From the NCBI RefSeq assembly GCF_022712295.1, contig NZ_JALAGT010000194.1, forward strand, positions 1 to 15,065: a stretch of 15,065 bases of DNA, in the 5' to 3' direction. Under the pieces are notes generated by a model. That model was not told where the DNA came from and made no database searches. It saw nothing but the letters and a program-made list of their open reading frames with translations. The translations under genes and the position numbers were made by a program. The DNA comes from Galactobacter sp. GTDB taxonomy: Bacteria; Actinomycetota; Actinomycetes; Actinomycetales; Micrococcaceae. Below are positions 6,084 to 12,939 of the stretch, in pieces. Position 1 is the stretch's first letter. Each line of letters starts with the position of its first letter.

Positions 6084-7178
6084 GTGAGTGATACGTCCTG
6101 GACGTCCGCCGGGCATCCTGCGCCCGCCGGTTTCGACCTCGACCCGCAGACCGAGGCGCTCGCAGCGTCCATCAAACTGCCGGCCGGATTCCGTTCGATC
6201 GCCGAGGACCCCGAGTTCGGGTCCGATATCTTCACGGGCATGGCCAAGGTGGAGAAGCGGCTGCTGGACGCGGTGGCCAGTTCCGACCCCGTGATCGACC
6301 GTGCATCCAAGCACCTCGCCGAGGCCGGCGGGAAACGCGTGCGTCCGCTGCTGGTGCTGATCTCGGCCATGCTGGGTGAGGGCATCAACGACAATGTGCT
6401 CCAGGCCGCCACCGTGGTGGAGATGACTCACCTTGCGACGTTGTACCACGACGACGTCATGGACGACGCGCCGCTTCGCCGCGGGACCCCCACCGCTCAG
6501 CAGGTGTGGGGCAACTCCGTGGCCATCCTCACCGGCGACCTCATCCTTGCCCGCGCTTCCGTGCTCGGCGCGCAGCTGGGCACGCATGCCGTTGCACTGC
6601 AGGCCAAGACCTTCGAGCGTCTTTGCCTGGGCCAGCTGCATGAATTCGTGGGACCGAGCGAGCAGGACGACCCGGTGGCTCACTACATCGACGTGATGAG
6701 TGACAAGACCGCCTCCCTGATCGCGGCGGCAGGCGAGTTCGGCACGTATTACGGCCATGCCGCCCCTGAGACCACCGAGATTCTTGCCGACTACGGTGAG
6801 AAGGTCGGCATCGCCTTCCAGCTCGCGGACGACGTCATCGATGTCACCGGCGGCTCCAAGAAGGCAGGCAAGGTGACGGGTACCGATCTGCGCGAGGGCG
6901 TTCCCACGCTTCCCGTGTTGCTGCTTCGTCAGGACGCCGCAGCGGGCGACGCCGAGGCCCAGCGTGTCCTCTCCCTGGTGGACGCGGACCTCACCAGCGA
7001 CGAGGCGCTCGCCACCGCGGTCGACGCCTTGGCCGGGAACCCCGCCACCCAGCGTGCCTGGGATGTGGCCAAGGACTGGTCTCGTCAGGCCATCGAGGCG
7101 TTGGCCCCGTTGCAGGAGGGCACCGTCAAGGAGGCCCTGGAGGCCTTTGCCGACGCCGTGGTGACGCGCGAGGGCTGA
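6084..7178 (+). CDS. Long-chain trans-polyprenyl diphosphate synthase (menaquinone side chain)
   Basis: It condenses isopentenyl diphosphate onto an allylic diphosphate to build the C35-C50 class side chain of menaquinone. Numbering is from GTG 6084 (364 residues). GGKRVRPLL at 82-90 binds diphosphate. The first aspartate-rich motif is DDVMD at 123-127 and the second is DDVID at 249-253. The residue five before the first motif is alanine (A118), which in this family allows long products. An earlier in-frame ATG at 5946 would add 46 residues with no family likeness and would cover the promoter, so GTG 6084, with GGAAG about 8 nt upstream, is chosen. Divergence from menF supports a quinone role. 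Exact chain length cannot be read. Confidence 0.9.
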   Translation: MSDTSWTSAGHPAPAGFDLDPQTEALAASIKLPAGFRSIAEDPEFGSDIFTGMAKVEKRLLDAVASSDPVIDRASKHLAEAGGKRVRPLLVLISAMLGEGINDNVLQAATVVEMTHLATLYHDDVMDDAPLRRGTPTAQQVWGNSVAILTGDLILARASVLGAQLGTHAVALQAKTFERLCLGQLHEFVGPSEQDDPVAHYIDVMSDKTASLIAAAGEFGTYYGHAAPETTEILADYGEKVGIAFQLADDVIDVTGGSKKAGKVTGTDLREGVPTLPVLLLRQDAAAGDAEAQRVLSLVDADLTSDEALATAVDALAGNPATQRAWDVAKDWSRQAIEALAPLQEGTVKEALEAFADAVVTREG

Positions 7179-7190
7179 CCCTCCGCGTCC

Positions 7191-7270
7191 AACCCTCCAG
7201 CGCCAGGCCTACCCCTCCAGCGTCAGACCTGGCCCTCCAGCGTCAGACCTGGCCCTCCAGCGTCAGGATC
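7191..7270. repeat. Four tandem 20-bp repeats at the convergent 3' ends of the prenyl synthase and HIT genes
   Basis: Units 7191-7210, 7211-7230, 7231-7250 and 7251-7270 share the core CCCTCCAGCGYCAG. The middle two agree at 18 of 20 positions and the outer ones are more worn. The last unit codes for the C-terminus of the HIT protein, whose stop codon (7243-7245) falls in the third unit. The first two units lie in the 64-nt convergent intergenic gap. A partial fifth copy may start at 7178. Confidence 0.8.
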
Positions 7271-7773
7271 TCCAACAACGCGGCGCTCAGCTCCTGGGCC
7301 TTGCGCTCCCGGACGTCCACGTCCACCCGGTGGCGCAGTTGCTGATACAAGCGGTCCCCGTCGAATCGGGGGAACACGTGCAGGTGGTAATGCCACACGT
7401 GCTGGTTCCCTGCCGGTTCGTTGTGCTGTCGAAGGCTCGTGCCGCCTGGCCCCCAGGCCTGGCGCGAGGCGAGCGCAACGCGACGTGACATGAGCGAGAT
7501 GGCGGTCAACACGTCGTCGGGCATGTCGTAGATGTTCTCGAAGTGCCGATTCGGCACGATCATCGCGTGCCCCTCGTACTCCCCGAAGCCGTCGCAGGCG
7601 ATCAGGACCGTCAGCACCGAATCCTGGTAGACCAGGTCGGTGGGCGCGCAGAGATTCGTGGGGGAGAACGGGGTGGTGCCGTTCACGAACTCGCAGAAGG
7701 GGCAGTCGTAGCCCTCCGGCTGGTGGTATCCGCCCAGAGCGGCAAGGTCAGCAGACGAAGAATGGGCATCCAA
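7243..7773 (-). CDS. HIT-family (histidine triad) nucleotide hydrolase/transferase
   Basis: This is a cytoplasmic protein of the HIT superfamily, whose members cleave nucleotide phosphoester or phosphoramidate bonds. With the TTG start at 7773 it has 176 residues: a CPFC pair at 24-27 that may bind zinc, GHAMIVPNRHF at 68-78, and the catalytic triad HVWHYHLHVF with H128, H130 and H132. A frame opening further upstream (to 7875) runs through the preceding gene and lacks family likeness. TTG 7773 is 2 nt after that gene's stop and has AGGA about 9 nt upstream, so it is probably translated by coupling. The C-terminal LTLEGQV is encoded by one unit of a tandem repeat. Substrate is unknown. Confidence 0.85.
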   Translation of the reverse strand: MDAHSSSADLAALGGYHQPEGYDCPFCEFVNGTTPFSPTNLCAPTDLVYQDSVLTVLIACDGFGEYEGHAMIVPNRHFENIYDMPDDVLTAISLMSRRVALASRQAWGPGGTSLRQHNEPAGNQHVWHYHLHVFPRFDGDRLYQQLRHRVDVDVRERKAQELSAALLEILTLEGQV

Positions 7774-7775
7774 GG

Positions 7776-8222
7776 TCAGGAATCCTGGCCGTCCAATTCG
7801 GGGGCGACCTCCGCAAAAACCCACTCGAAGTAGTCCAGCAGGTACTCCGAGAACGTGGCTTCGGTGTCCATCCAATTACCACGAGCGTTGGAACGACGCT
7901 GAACCAGCGGATCCGCGACGTCCAGACTGTCCACCCTCAGGCCCCAGGTGTATGCCTCGTCCTCGTCCTCCATGAACAGCAGGTGCCCGTCCTCGATCTC
8001 GAGTTCGTCCGGGTCCCAGATGTAGTACCAGGCCTCCATGAGATCCTCCACGGCGCCGACGGCCAGGTAGAACTCGCGGAGGGACTCGGGAAGATCGCCG
8101 ACCCCGGAGTCCACGAGGGCTGCGGAGAGCTCGGTGGTGGAGAGTCCGTCCTCCGGTTTCCAGGGTTCATCGAACCAGGTGGGGACGAGATTGCGGAAGA
8201 GCTGTGAGAACGGCTGGGCCAT
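7776..8222 (-). CDS. SMI1/KNR4-like (SUKH-type) protein, putative orphan immunity-like protein
   Basis: This is a 148-residue acidic protein (pI clearly low) with no signal or membrane segment. LPESLREFYLAVGAVEDLMEAWYYIW at about 44-69, shown as landmarks L44, Y52, G56 and W69, then ELEIEDGHLLFMEDEDEAYTWGL, and a late W-rich segment ending YLLDYFEWVF, resemble the SUKH fold seen in SMI1/KNR4 and in immunity proteins of polymorphic toxins. No toxin gene is adjacent. The ATG at 8222 is chosen because TACGAT followed by exactly 6 nt precedes it, as for a leaderless message. An upstream ATG at 8327 would add 35 unconvincing residues across the divergent promoter. It is coupled to the HIT gene. 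The family call is moderate and the function unknown. Confidence 0.65.
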   Translation of the reverse strand: MAQPFSQLFRNLVPTWFDEPWKPEDGLSTTELSAALVDSGVGDLPESLREFYLAVGAVEDLMEAWYYIWDPDELEIEDGHLLFMEDEDEAYTWGLRVDSLDVADPLVQRRSNARGNWMDTEATFSEYLLDYFEWVFAEVAPELDGQDS

Positions 8223-8228
8223 GACTCC

Positions 8229-8234
8229 ATCGTA
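8229..8234 (-). promoter_or_regulatory. Candidate -10 box for a leaderless SMI1-like transcript
   Basis: On the minus strand TACGAT, six bases, then ATG 8222. This is the spacing expected if the A of the start codon is the first transcribed base. The -35 region reads TGTTTC at a 17-nt spacing, a weak match. GGAG inside the six bases is too close to the ATG to serve as a normal ribosome site. Confidence 0.4.
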
Positions 8235-8293
8235 GGCGTGCGTGGCGTCGCGAAACACCCGCCGTGCAGGTGGAAACCCGTGACCTTGAGCCT

Positions 8294-8313
8294 CCGGCAC
8301 ACTAATGTGGCGG
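8294..8313. promoter_or_regulatory. Imperfect inverted repeat in the divergent SMI1-like / APC permease region
   Basis: CCGGCACA-CTAA-TGTGGCGG matches as an inverted repeat at 7 of 8 pairs. It lies about 60 nt upstream of one gene and 75 nt upstream of the other. It could be an operator; nothing ties it to a known regulator. Confidence 0.25.
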
Positions 8314-8387
8314 CAGTCATAACTCAACGTGGATACAACCGGACGCAGTCAGGTCCCAACCCGGCACAGCCCAGCGAGGAGCTCACC

Positions 8388-9863
8388 ATGGGTGTCATGC
8401 GCAGGAAGAGCGTGGAGGCGGCACTGGCCTCCACGGAGGAAACCGGACGACAACTGAAACGATCCCTCTCAGCATGGGATCTGGCGCTGATGGGCGTCTC
8501 GGTCGCGATCGGCGCGGGAATCTTCTCCGTGGGTGCCAGCGCGGCGGCCACCAAGGCAGGACCGGCGGTCACCGTGTCCTTCGTGATCGCTGCCGTGGTC
8601 TGTGGCCTGGCCATCATGTGTTACGCCGAATTCGCCTCGGCCATCCCGGTGGCGGGGTCCGCCTACACCTTCAGCTACGCCTCCATGGGGGAGCTCATTG
8701 CGTGGATCATCGGCTGGGATCTCATCCTCGAGATGATGCTGGCTGCCTCGGTCGTGGCCAGTTATTGGGGCGTCTACCTCTCCGAGGTGCTGAAGACCTT
8801 CAACGCGGATGTCTCCACGGTGGTGCTCGGCTCGCCCTCCGGCCTCCACCTGGACTGGGCTCCCATCCTCATCGTCGCGATCCTGACCACATTGTTGATC
8901 GTGGGAACCAAGATCTCGGTCCGCGTCACCAACGTCTTCACCCTCATCAAGGTCGCCATTGTCCTCTTCGTGATCGTGGTCGGTGCGTTCTTCATCAAGG
9001 CGGACAACTACAAGCCGTTCGTCCCACCGGCCGAGTCCACCGGCGACGAGGGTAGTGCCCTCCACCAGACGCTCTTCGCGTTCCTGTCGGGGCAGGAACC
9101 GAGCATGTACGGGATCTTCGGTGTGTTCGGAGGAGCCGCGCTGGTGTTCTTCGCATTCATCGGTTTCGACGTCGTCGCGACCACAGCGGAGGAGACCAAG
9201 AATCCGCAGAAGACTCTCCCCAAGGGCATCCTGGGCGGGCTCATCATCGTCTCTGTTCTCTACATCCTGACCACGCTGGTGGTCACCGGCATGGTCTCCT
9301 ACAAGGACCTCGCTGCCGTGGAATCGCCCTCACTCGCCACGGCATTCCAACTCGTCGGTGCGGATTGGGCGGCCGGGACCATCTCGCTCGGCACACTGAT
9401 AGGTCTCACCACCGTGGTGTCCGTCCTGCTGCTTGGTACCACCCGCATCGTCTTCTCCCTCTCCCGCGATGGGCTGCTTCCGCGTGCACTCTCGAGGACC
9501 AACAAGCGTTCAAGCACCCCGGTCGGCCTACAGATCGGTATCTCCATCGTGATCGCGATCCTGGCCGGTGTGGTCCCGGTCGGCACGCTGGAGGAGATGA
9601 TCAACATCGGTACGCTCTCGGCCTTCGTGCTGGTGAGCTTCGGGGTCCCAATCCTGCGTAGGAGCCGACCTGACCTGAAACGTGGCTTCCGGGTCCCTTG
9701 GTCCCCGGTGCTGCCGATCGTCTCCGGTGTGGTCTGTTTGTGGCTCATGTCCAACCTGACCGTCGAGACGTGGCTGCGTTTCCTGATCTGGTTGGCGATC
9801 GGATTCATCATCTACTTCGGCTACGGATACCGTCACTCGCGGCTCGGGAAGCAAATGGCGTGA
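8388..9863 (+). CDS. APC-superfamily amino-acid permease (cationic amino-acid transporter-like)
   Basis: This is a 491-residue secondary transporter of the cytoplasmic membrane. After a basic N-terminus (to about residue 27), SLSAWDLALMGVSVAIGAGIF leads into the broken helix 1 with GAGIF at 42-46, the substrate-binding signature of APC proteins. AGPA at 57-60, CYAEFASAIPVAGSAYTF in helix 3 and FFAFIGFDVVATTAEETKNP in helix 6 are all typical of the CAT/YfnA branch. About 12 or more hydrophobic segments follow, with a short basic tail. ATG 8388 has GAGGAG 7 nt upstream; a reading frame extending back to 8238 lacks support. It probably imports amino acids by proton coupling. Substrate is not predictable. 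Confidence 0.9.
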   Translation: MGVMRRKSVEAALASTEETGRQLKRSLSAWDLALMGVSVAIGAGIFSVGASAAATKAGPAVTVSFVIAAVVCGLAIMCYAEFASAIPVAGSAYTFSYASMGELIAWIIGWDLILEMMLAASVVASYWGVYLSEVLKTFNADVSTVVLGSPSGLHLDWAPILIVAILTTLLIVGTKISVRVTNVFTLIKVAIVLFVIVVGAFFIKADNYKPFVPPAESTGDEGSALHQTLFAFLSGQEPSMYGIFGVFGGAALVFFAFIGFDVVATTAEETKNPQKTLPKGILGGLIIVSVLYILTTLVVTGMVSYKDLAAVESPSLATAFQLVGADWAAGTISLGTLIGLTTVVSVLLLGTTRIVFSLSRDGLLPRALSRTNKRSSTPVGLQIGISIVIAILAGVVPVGTLEEMINIGTLSAFVLVSFGVPILRRSRPDLKRGFRVPWSPVLPIVSGVVCLWLMSNLTVETWLRFLIWLAIGFIIYFGYGYRHSRLGKQMA

Positions 9864-9909
9864 GGCGGGACTCACCCGTTGGGCAAGGGCGCCCACTGAA
9901 CAGGAACAC

Positions 9910-9915
9910 TAGACT
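9910..9915 (+). promoter_or_regulatory. Probable -10 box (TAGACT) for the fprA-like gene
   Basis: TAGACT lies 62 nt before the GTG start at 9978 in the 114-nt gap after the permease gene. The predicted leader is about 56 nt and contains a GGAAAGG ribosome site. A TTGGGC upstream is 25 nt away, too far for a standard -35. Confidence 0.4.
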
Positions 9916-9977
9916 GGGTCACAAAAGCGTGCGCAAATTCCTGCCGTGTGTTCCTGATCGGAAAGGTGCTCTGACCC

Positions 9978-11375
9978 GTGTCGACCCCCTTGGACCGTCC
10001 CCTACGCGTAGCGATCATCGGCGCAGGCCCCGCCGGTGTGTATGCAGCCGACATCCTGACCAAGGCGGACACCGACGTCCAGGTCAGCATCGACCTCTTT
10101 GATCAGCACCCCGCCCCGTACGGGCTCATCCGTTATGGCGTGGCGCCGGATCATCCGCGGATCAAGGGCATCGTGAAGGCACTGCACAAGGTGCTGGATC
10201 GTGGCGACATCCGCTTCATCGGCGACGTTACGTACGGGCGGGACCTCACCCTCTCCGACATCCGCGACCTCTACGACGCGGTGATCTTCGCGACCGGGGC
10301 CAACGACGATGCCGCCTTGAAAATTGCCGGCGAGGATCTCGAGGGCTCCTTCGGCGCCTCACGGGTGGTCTCCTGGTACGACGGTCACCCCGACGTCTCG
10401 CGGGACTGGCCGCTGAATGCCCGTGAGATCGCCGTGATCGGCAACGGCAACGTCGCCCTGGACGTGGCGCGCGTGCTCTCGAAGCAGCGCGAGGACCTGC
10501 TGGTCACCGAGATCCCCGACAACGTCCATCAGGGGCTACTGGCCTCCCCGGTCACCGACGTCCACATCTTCGGTCGTCGCGGGCCCGCGCAGATCAAGTT
10601 CACCCCGCTGGAACTGCGCGAGCTCTCCCACTCCCGAGACGTGGACATCGTGCTCTACCCGGAGGACTTCGAATTCGACGAGGCCTCTGACGAAGCCATC
10701 CAGTCCAACAACCAGGTCAAGACCATGGTCAACACGCTGACCAACTGGCTCGTGGAGCAGGAGGACAAGGAACAGACCGCCTCCCGCCGCCTCCACCTGC
10801 ACTTCCTGCAGGCCCCGGTGGAGATCCTCGGGGAGGACGGCCACGTGGTGGGCCTGCGCATGGAGCGCCAGGAGCTGGACGGGACGGGCAACGTGCACGG
10901 CACGGGGGAGACCATCGATTACCCGGTGCAGGCGGTCTACCGTGCCATCGGCTACTTCGGGACCGAGATCCCCGAGGTCGGCTTCGACCAGGACCGCGGC
11001 GTGATCCCCAACGCCCAGGGCCGCGTCCTGGACGCTGACGGCAGCGTGGTCCCCGGGATCTACACCACGGGGTGGATCAAGCGCGGCCCGGTCGGGCTGA
11101 TCGGCCACACCAAGGGTGACGCCCTGGAGACCATCACCCATCTGTTGGAGGACGTGGAAGCCCTGCCGAAGGCGGTGCACCCGAGCGAGGACGCAGTTCT
11201 CAAGGTCCTGGACGAGCGCGGTATTCACCACACCACCTGGGAGGGCTGGGTGGCGTTGGACGCTCACGAGCACGAACTCGGGCGGCAGGCCTCGGAATCC
11301 GGTCCGGTGCAGCGAGAGCGTGTGAAGGTGGTTCCCCGCGACGAGATGGTGCAGATCGCCCGCAACGCCGACTGA
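9978..11375 (+). CDS. fprA: Ferredoxin/adrenodoxin-type NADP+ reductase, FprA-like
   Basis: This FAD enzyme passes electrons between NADPH and ferredoxin, for example to feed P450s or Fe-S enzymes. It has 465 residues, close to mycobacterial FprA. The first Rossmann motif GAGPAG is at 15-20. PAPYGLIRYGVAPDHPRIK at about 45-63 is diagnostic of the adrenodoxin-reductase family. The second dinucleotide motif GNGNVALDVAR is at 155-165, and GRRGPAQ at 199-205 carries the arginine pair that contacts the NADPH 2'-phosphate. Near the C-terminus GWIKRGPVGLIGHTKGDA closes the FAD site. There is no extra Fe-S domain. GTG 9978 has GGAAAGG about 11 nt upstream. No partner ferredoxin or P450 is in the window. 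Confidence 0.92.
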   Translation: MSTPLDRPLRVAIIGAGPAGVYAADILTKADTDVQVSIDLFDQHPAPYGLIRYGVAPDHPRIKGIVKALHKVLDRGDIRFIGDVTYGRDLTLSDIRDLYDAVIFATGANDDAALKIAGEDLEGSFGASRVVSWYDGHPDVSRDWPLNAREIAVIGNGNVALDVARVLSKQREDLLVTEIPDNVHQGLLASPVTDVHIFGRRGPAQIKFTPLELRELSHSRDVDIVLYPEDFEFDEASDEAIQSNNQVKTMVNTLTNWLVEQEDKEQTASRRLHLHFLQAPVEILGEDGHVVGLRMERQELDGTGNVHGTGETIDYPVQAVYRAIGYFGTEIPEVGFDQDRGVIPNAQGRVLDADGSVVPGIYTTGWIKRGPVGLIGHTKGDALETITHLLEDVEALPKAVHPSEDAVLKVLDERGIHHTTWEGWVALDAHEHELGRQASESGPVQRERVKVVPRDEMVQIARNAD

Positions 11376-11381
11376 TTGCCG

Positions 11382-11394
11382 CGTGCTCAGCACG
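11382..11394 (+). terminator. Tight inverted repeat just after the fprA-like stop
   Basis: CGTGCT-C-AGCACG (6-bp arms around one base) begins 7 nt after the stop codon. It might take part in ending transcription or be a regulator site next to the larger inverted repeat at 11400. There is no U-tract. Confidence 0.3.
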
Positions 11395-11399
11395 TCGGC

Positions 11400-11437
11400 G
11401 CGAGGCACCCGTCGGGTAAGCTCGATCGGTGCCTCGC
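11400..11437. promoter_or_regulatory. 10-bp perfect inverted repeat framing the MFS promoter and start codon
   Basis: GCGAGGCACC (11400-11409) and GGTGCCTCGC (11428-11437) are exact inverted copies separated by 18 nt. The -10 box TAAGCT lies in the middle and the GTG start in the right arm. It could be an operator, or a terminator hairpin for the upstream gene. Confidence 0.55.
11417..11422 (+). promoter_or_regulatory. Candidate -10 box for a leaderless MFS transcript
   Basis: TAAGCT is followed by exactly 6 nt and then GTG 11429, so the predicted first transcribed base is the first base of the start codon. No Shine-Dalgarno sequence is present upstream, which agrees with a leaderless message. 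No clear -35 element is seen. Confidence 0.45.
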
Positions 11438-12760
11438 CTGCTTGCTGACCTCACACCGCTGAAGGTTTCGCCGCCGTATCGGCGGCTCTTCCTCGGCAAC
11501 TGCCTGTCGCTGTTCGGCACTCAGATCACCGTCATGGCGGTGAGCCTTGAGGTCTTCGACCTGACGAAGTCGTCGGCCGCTGTGGGTGCCATCGGCATCG
11601 TGGCGTTGATTCCGCTGATCGTCACGGGGCTCTATGGTGGGGCCGTCGCCGATGCCTTCGACCGCCGCAAGGTCGCATTGATCTCCTCCCTGGTGCTCTG
11701 GGTGACCAGCCTGGGCATCTGCCTTCACGCCTGGCTCGACGTGCACCAACTGTGGTTGATCTATCTGCTGATGGGCATCCATTCCGGCGCAAGCGGCATC
11801 AATCAGCCCACGCGTGGAGCCATCATCCCGGCCCTGGTCGGCAAGGATCTGCTGCCGGCCGCCAATGCCCTGAACATGACCCTGGGGTCCATGGCCATGA
11901 TGATCGCACCGGTGCTTGGTGGCGTACTCGTGGCCACGGTGGGGTACCCCGTCACCTACTCCATCGATGTCGTCACGTTCCTGGCCTCCCTCTGGTCGGT
12001 GTGGATGCTGCCGCCCATGAAACCCGAACGCGACGAGTCCGCCGGGGCCCGCCGGATCCCGGGGTTGAAGTCCGTGTGGGACGGATTCCGCTTCCAGGGC
12101 ACCCGCCCCAACGTCCGGATGACATTCCTCATCGACCTGTGCGCCATGGTGCTCGCGGCCCCGCGAGCGCTGCTGCCTGCCGTGGCGGCCTTCGCCCTTG
12201 GCGGTAAGTCCACCACGGTGGGCATACTCCTGGCCGGGTGGGCCATCGGTTCCTTCCTGGGCGGTCTGTTCTCCGGACCGTTGGGTGGTGTCCGACGACA
12301 GGGCCTGGCCGTGTACCTGAGCGTCACCGGATGGGGGTTGTGCATCGCCGCCACCGGCGCGGTGGTCTTCGCCGTCGGCTCGCCGGAGGCCGGAGAACCC
12401 GACACCATCGGGATCGTCCTCGCAGTCGTGGCGCTCACCGCGGCCGGCGTTCTCGACACCATCTCTGCGGTCTTCCGCTCCACCATCCTGCAGGCCGCGA
12501 CCCCGGACCACCTGCGTGGCCGGTTGCAGGGTGTCTTCACGGTGGTGGTGGCCGGCGGCCCGCGTCTGGGTGAGGCGGCGTCAGGCGCCATGGCTGTGGG
12601 CTGGGCCGTCCTCCTCGGGGCGTCCTCTGTGACCCATGGAACGCCGGGCGAGGCGATGACATTGGTGGTCGGTGGGGCCCTGTGCGTTGTGGGGGCCGCC
12701 CTGTTGATGCGGATGACGCCGGGGTTCCTACGCTACGACGCGCAGAATCCCACCCCCTGA
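11429..12760 (+). CDS. Major facilitator superfamily transporter, EntS/MFS_3-like exporter
   Basis: This is a 443-residue membrane protein with about 12 hydrophobic segments. PPYRRLFLGNCLSLFGTQIT leads into helix 1, and the loop between helices 2 and 3 carries GGAVADAFDRRKV (about 71-83), the A-like MFS motif. NQPTRGAIIPALV and LPAANALNMTLGSMAMMIAPVLGGVL in the N-half, and STILQAATPDHLRGRLQGVFTVVV in the C-half, are typical of the EntS-type drug/siderophore exporter branch. A central cytoplasmic loop with RRIPGLKSVWDGFRF lies near residue 205. The GTG at 11429 is favoured by the -10 spacing; there is no ribosome site. Substrate is unknown, and proximity to efeU is not enough to claim a siderophore. 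Confidence 0.88.
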   Translation: MPRLLADLTPLKVSPPYRRLFLGNCLSLFGTQITVMAVSLEVFDLTKSSAAVGAIGIVALIPLIVTGLYGGAVADAFDRRKVALISSLVLWVTSLGICLHAWLDVHQLWLIYLLMGIHSGASGINQPTRGAIIPALVGKDLLPAANALNMTLGSMAMMIAPVLGGVLVATVGYPVTYSIDVVTFLASLWSVWMLPPMKPERDESAGARRIPGLKSVWDGFRFQGTRPNVRMTFLIDLCAMVLAAPRALLPAVAAFALGGKSTTVGILLAGWAIGSFLGGLFSGPLGGVRRQGLAVYLSVTGWGLCIAATGAVVFAVGSPEAGEPDTIGIVLAVVALTAAGVLDTISAVFRSTILQAATPDHLRGRLQGVFTVVVAGGPRLGEAASGAMAVGWAVLLGASSVTHGTPGEAMTLVVGGALCVVGAALLMRMTPGFLRYDAQNPTP

Positions 12761-12939
12761 CCTCGAGTCCTCGGGTTCACTTCCCACGGCGTGGTGATCT
12801 TGACCGCATGTGGGTGGCCGAACGCCGCCGTGCCGAGGGTGAACAGCGGGAACACAGAGATGTGCGGCATCGTTGTCTTGAGTAGAGCCCACCACGCGCT
12901 CGCTGTCCATCAGGTTCTGAGGAAGGTACGGACCCGCAC
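12761..12939 (+). other. 179-nt intergenic region before htpX
   Basis: No gene is supported here. It contains TTGACC at 12800-12805 without a -10 at the right distance, and CTTGAGT at 12877-12883, which equals one half of the HspR-binding HAIR motif, but the second half is not recognisable. A 25-codon frame (12808-12885) has no ribosome site. Confidence 0.4.

Noticed and set aside
7774..7875. Longer HIT protein starting near 7875
   Set aside because: It would overlap the SMI1-like gene in another frame. TTG 7773 is placed for coupling and keeps all HIT motifs.
8223..8327. N-terminal extension of the SMI1-like protein to ATG 8327
   Set aside because: The residues look random and span the divergent promoter region.
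8238..8387. 50-residue N-terminal extension of the APC permease
   Set aside because: The domain begins after 8388, and a GAGGAG ribosome site lies directly before ATG 8388.
11429..12760. MFS gene as a siderophore exporter linked to efeU
   Set aside because: Only general EntS-like resemblance; htpX lies between, and there is no siderophore synthesis gene in the window.
12808..12885. 25-codon ORF upstream of htpX (MWVAERRR...)
   Set aside because: No ribosome site, arginine-rich random composition, and no recognisable family.
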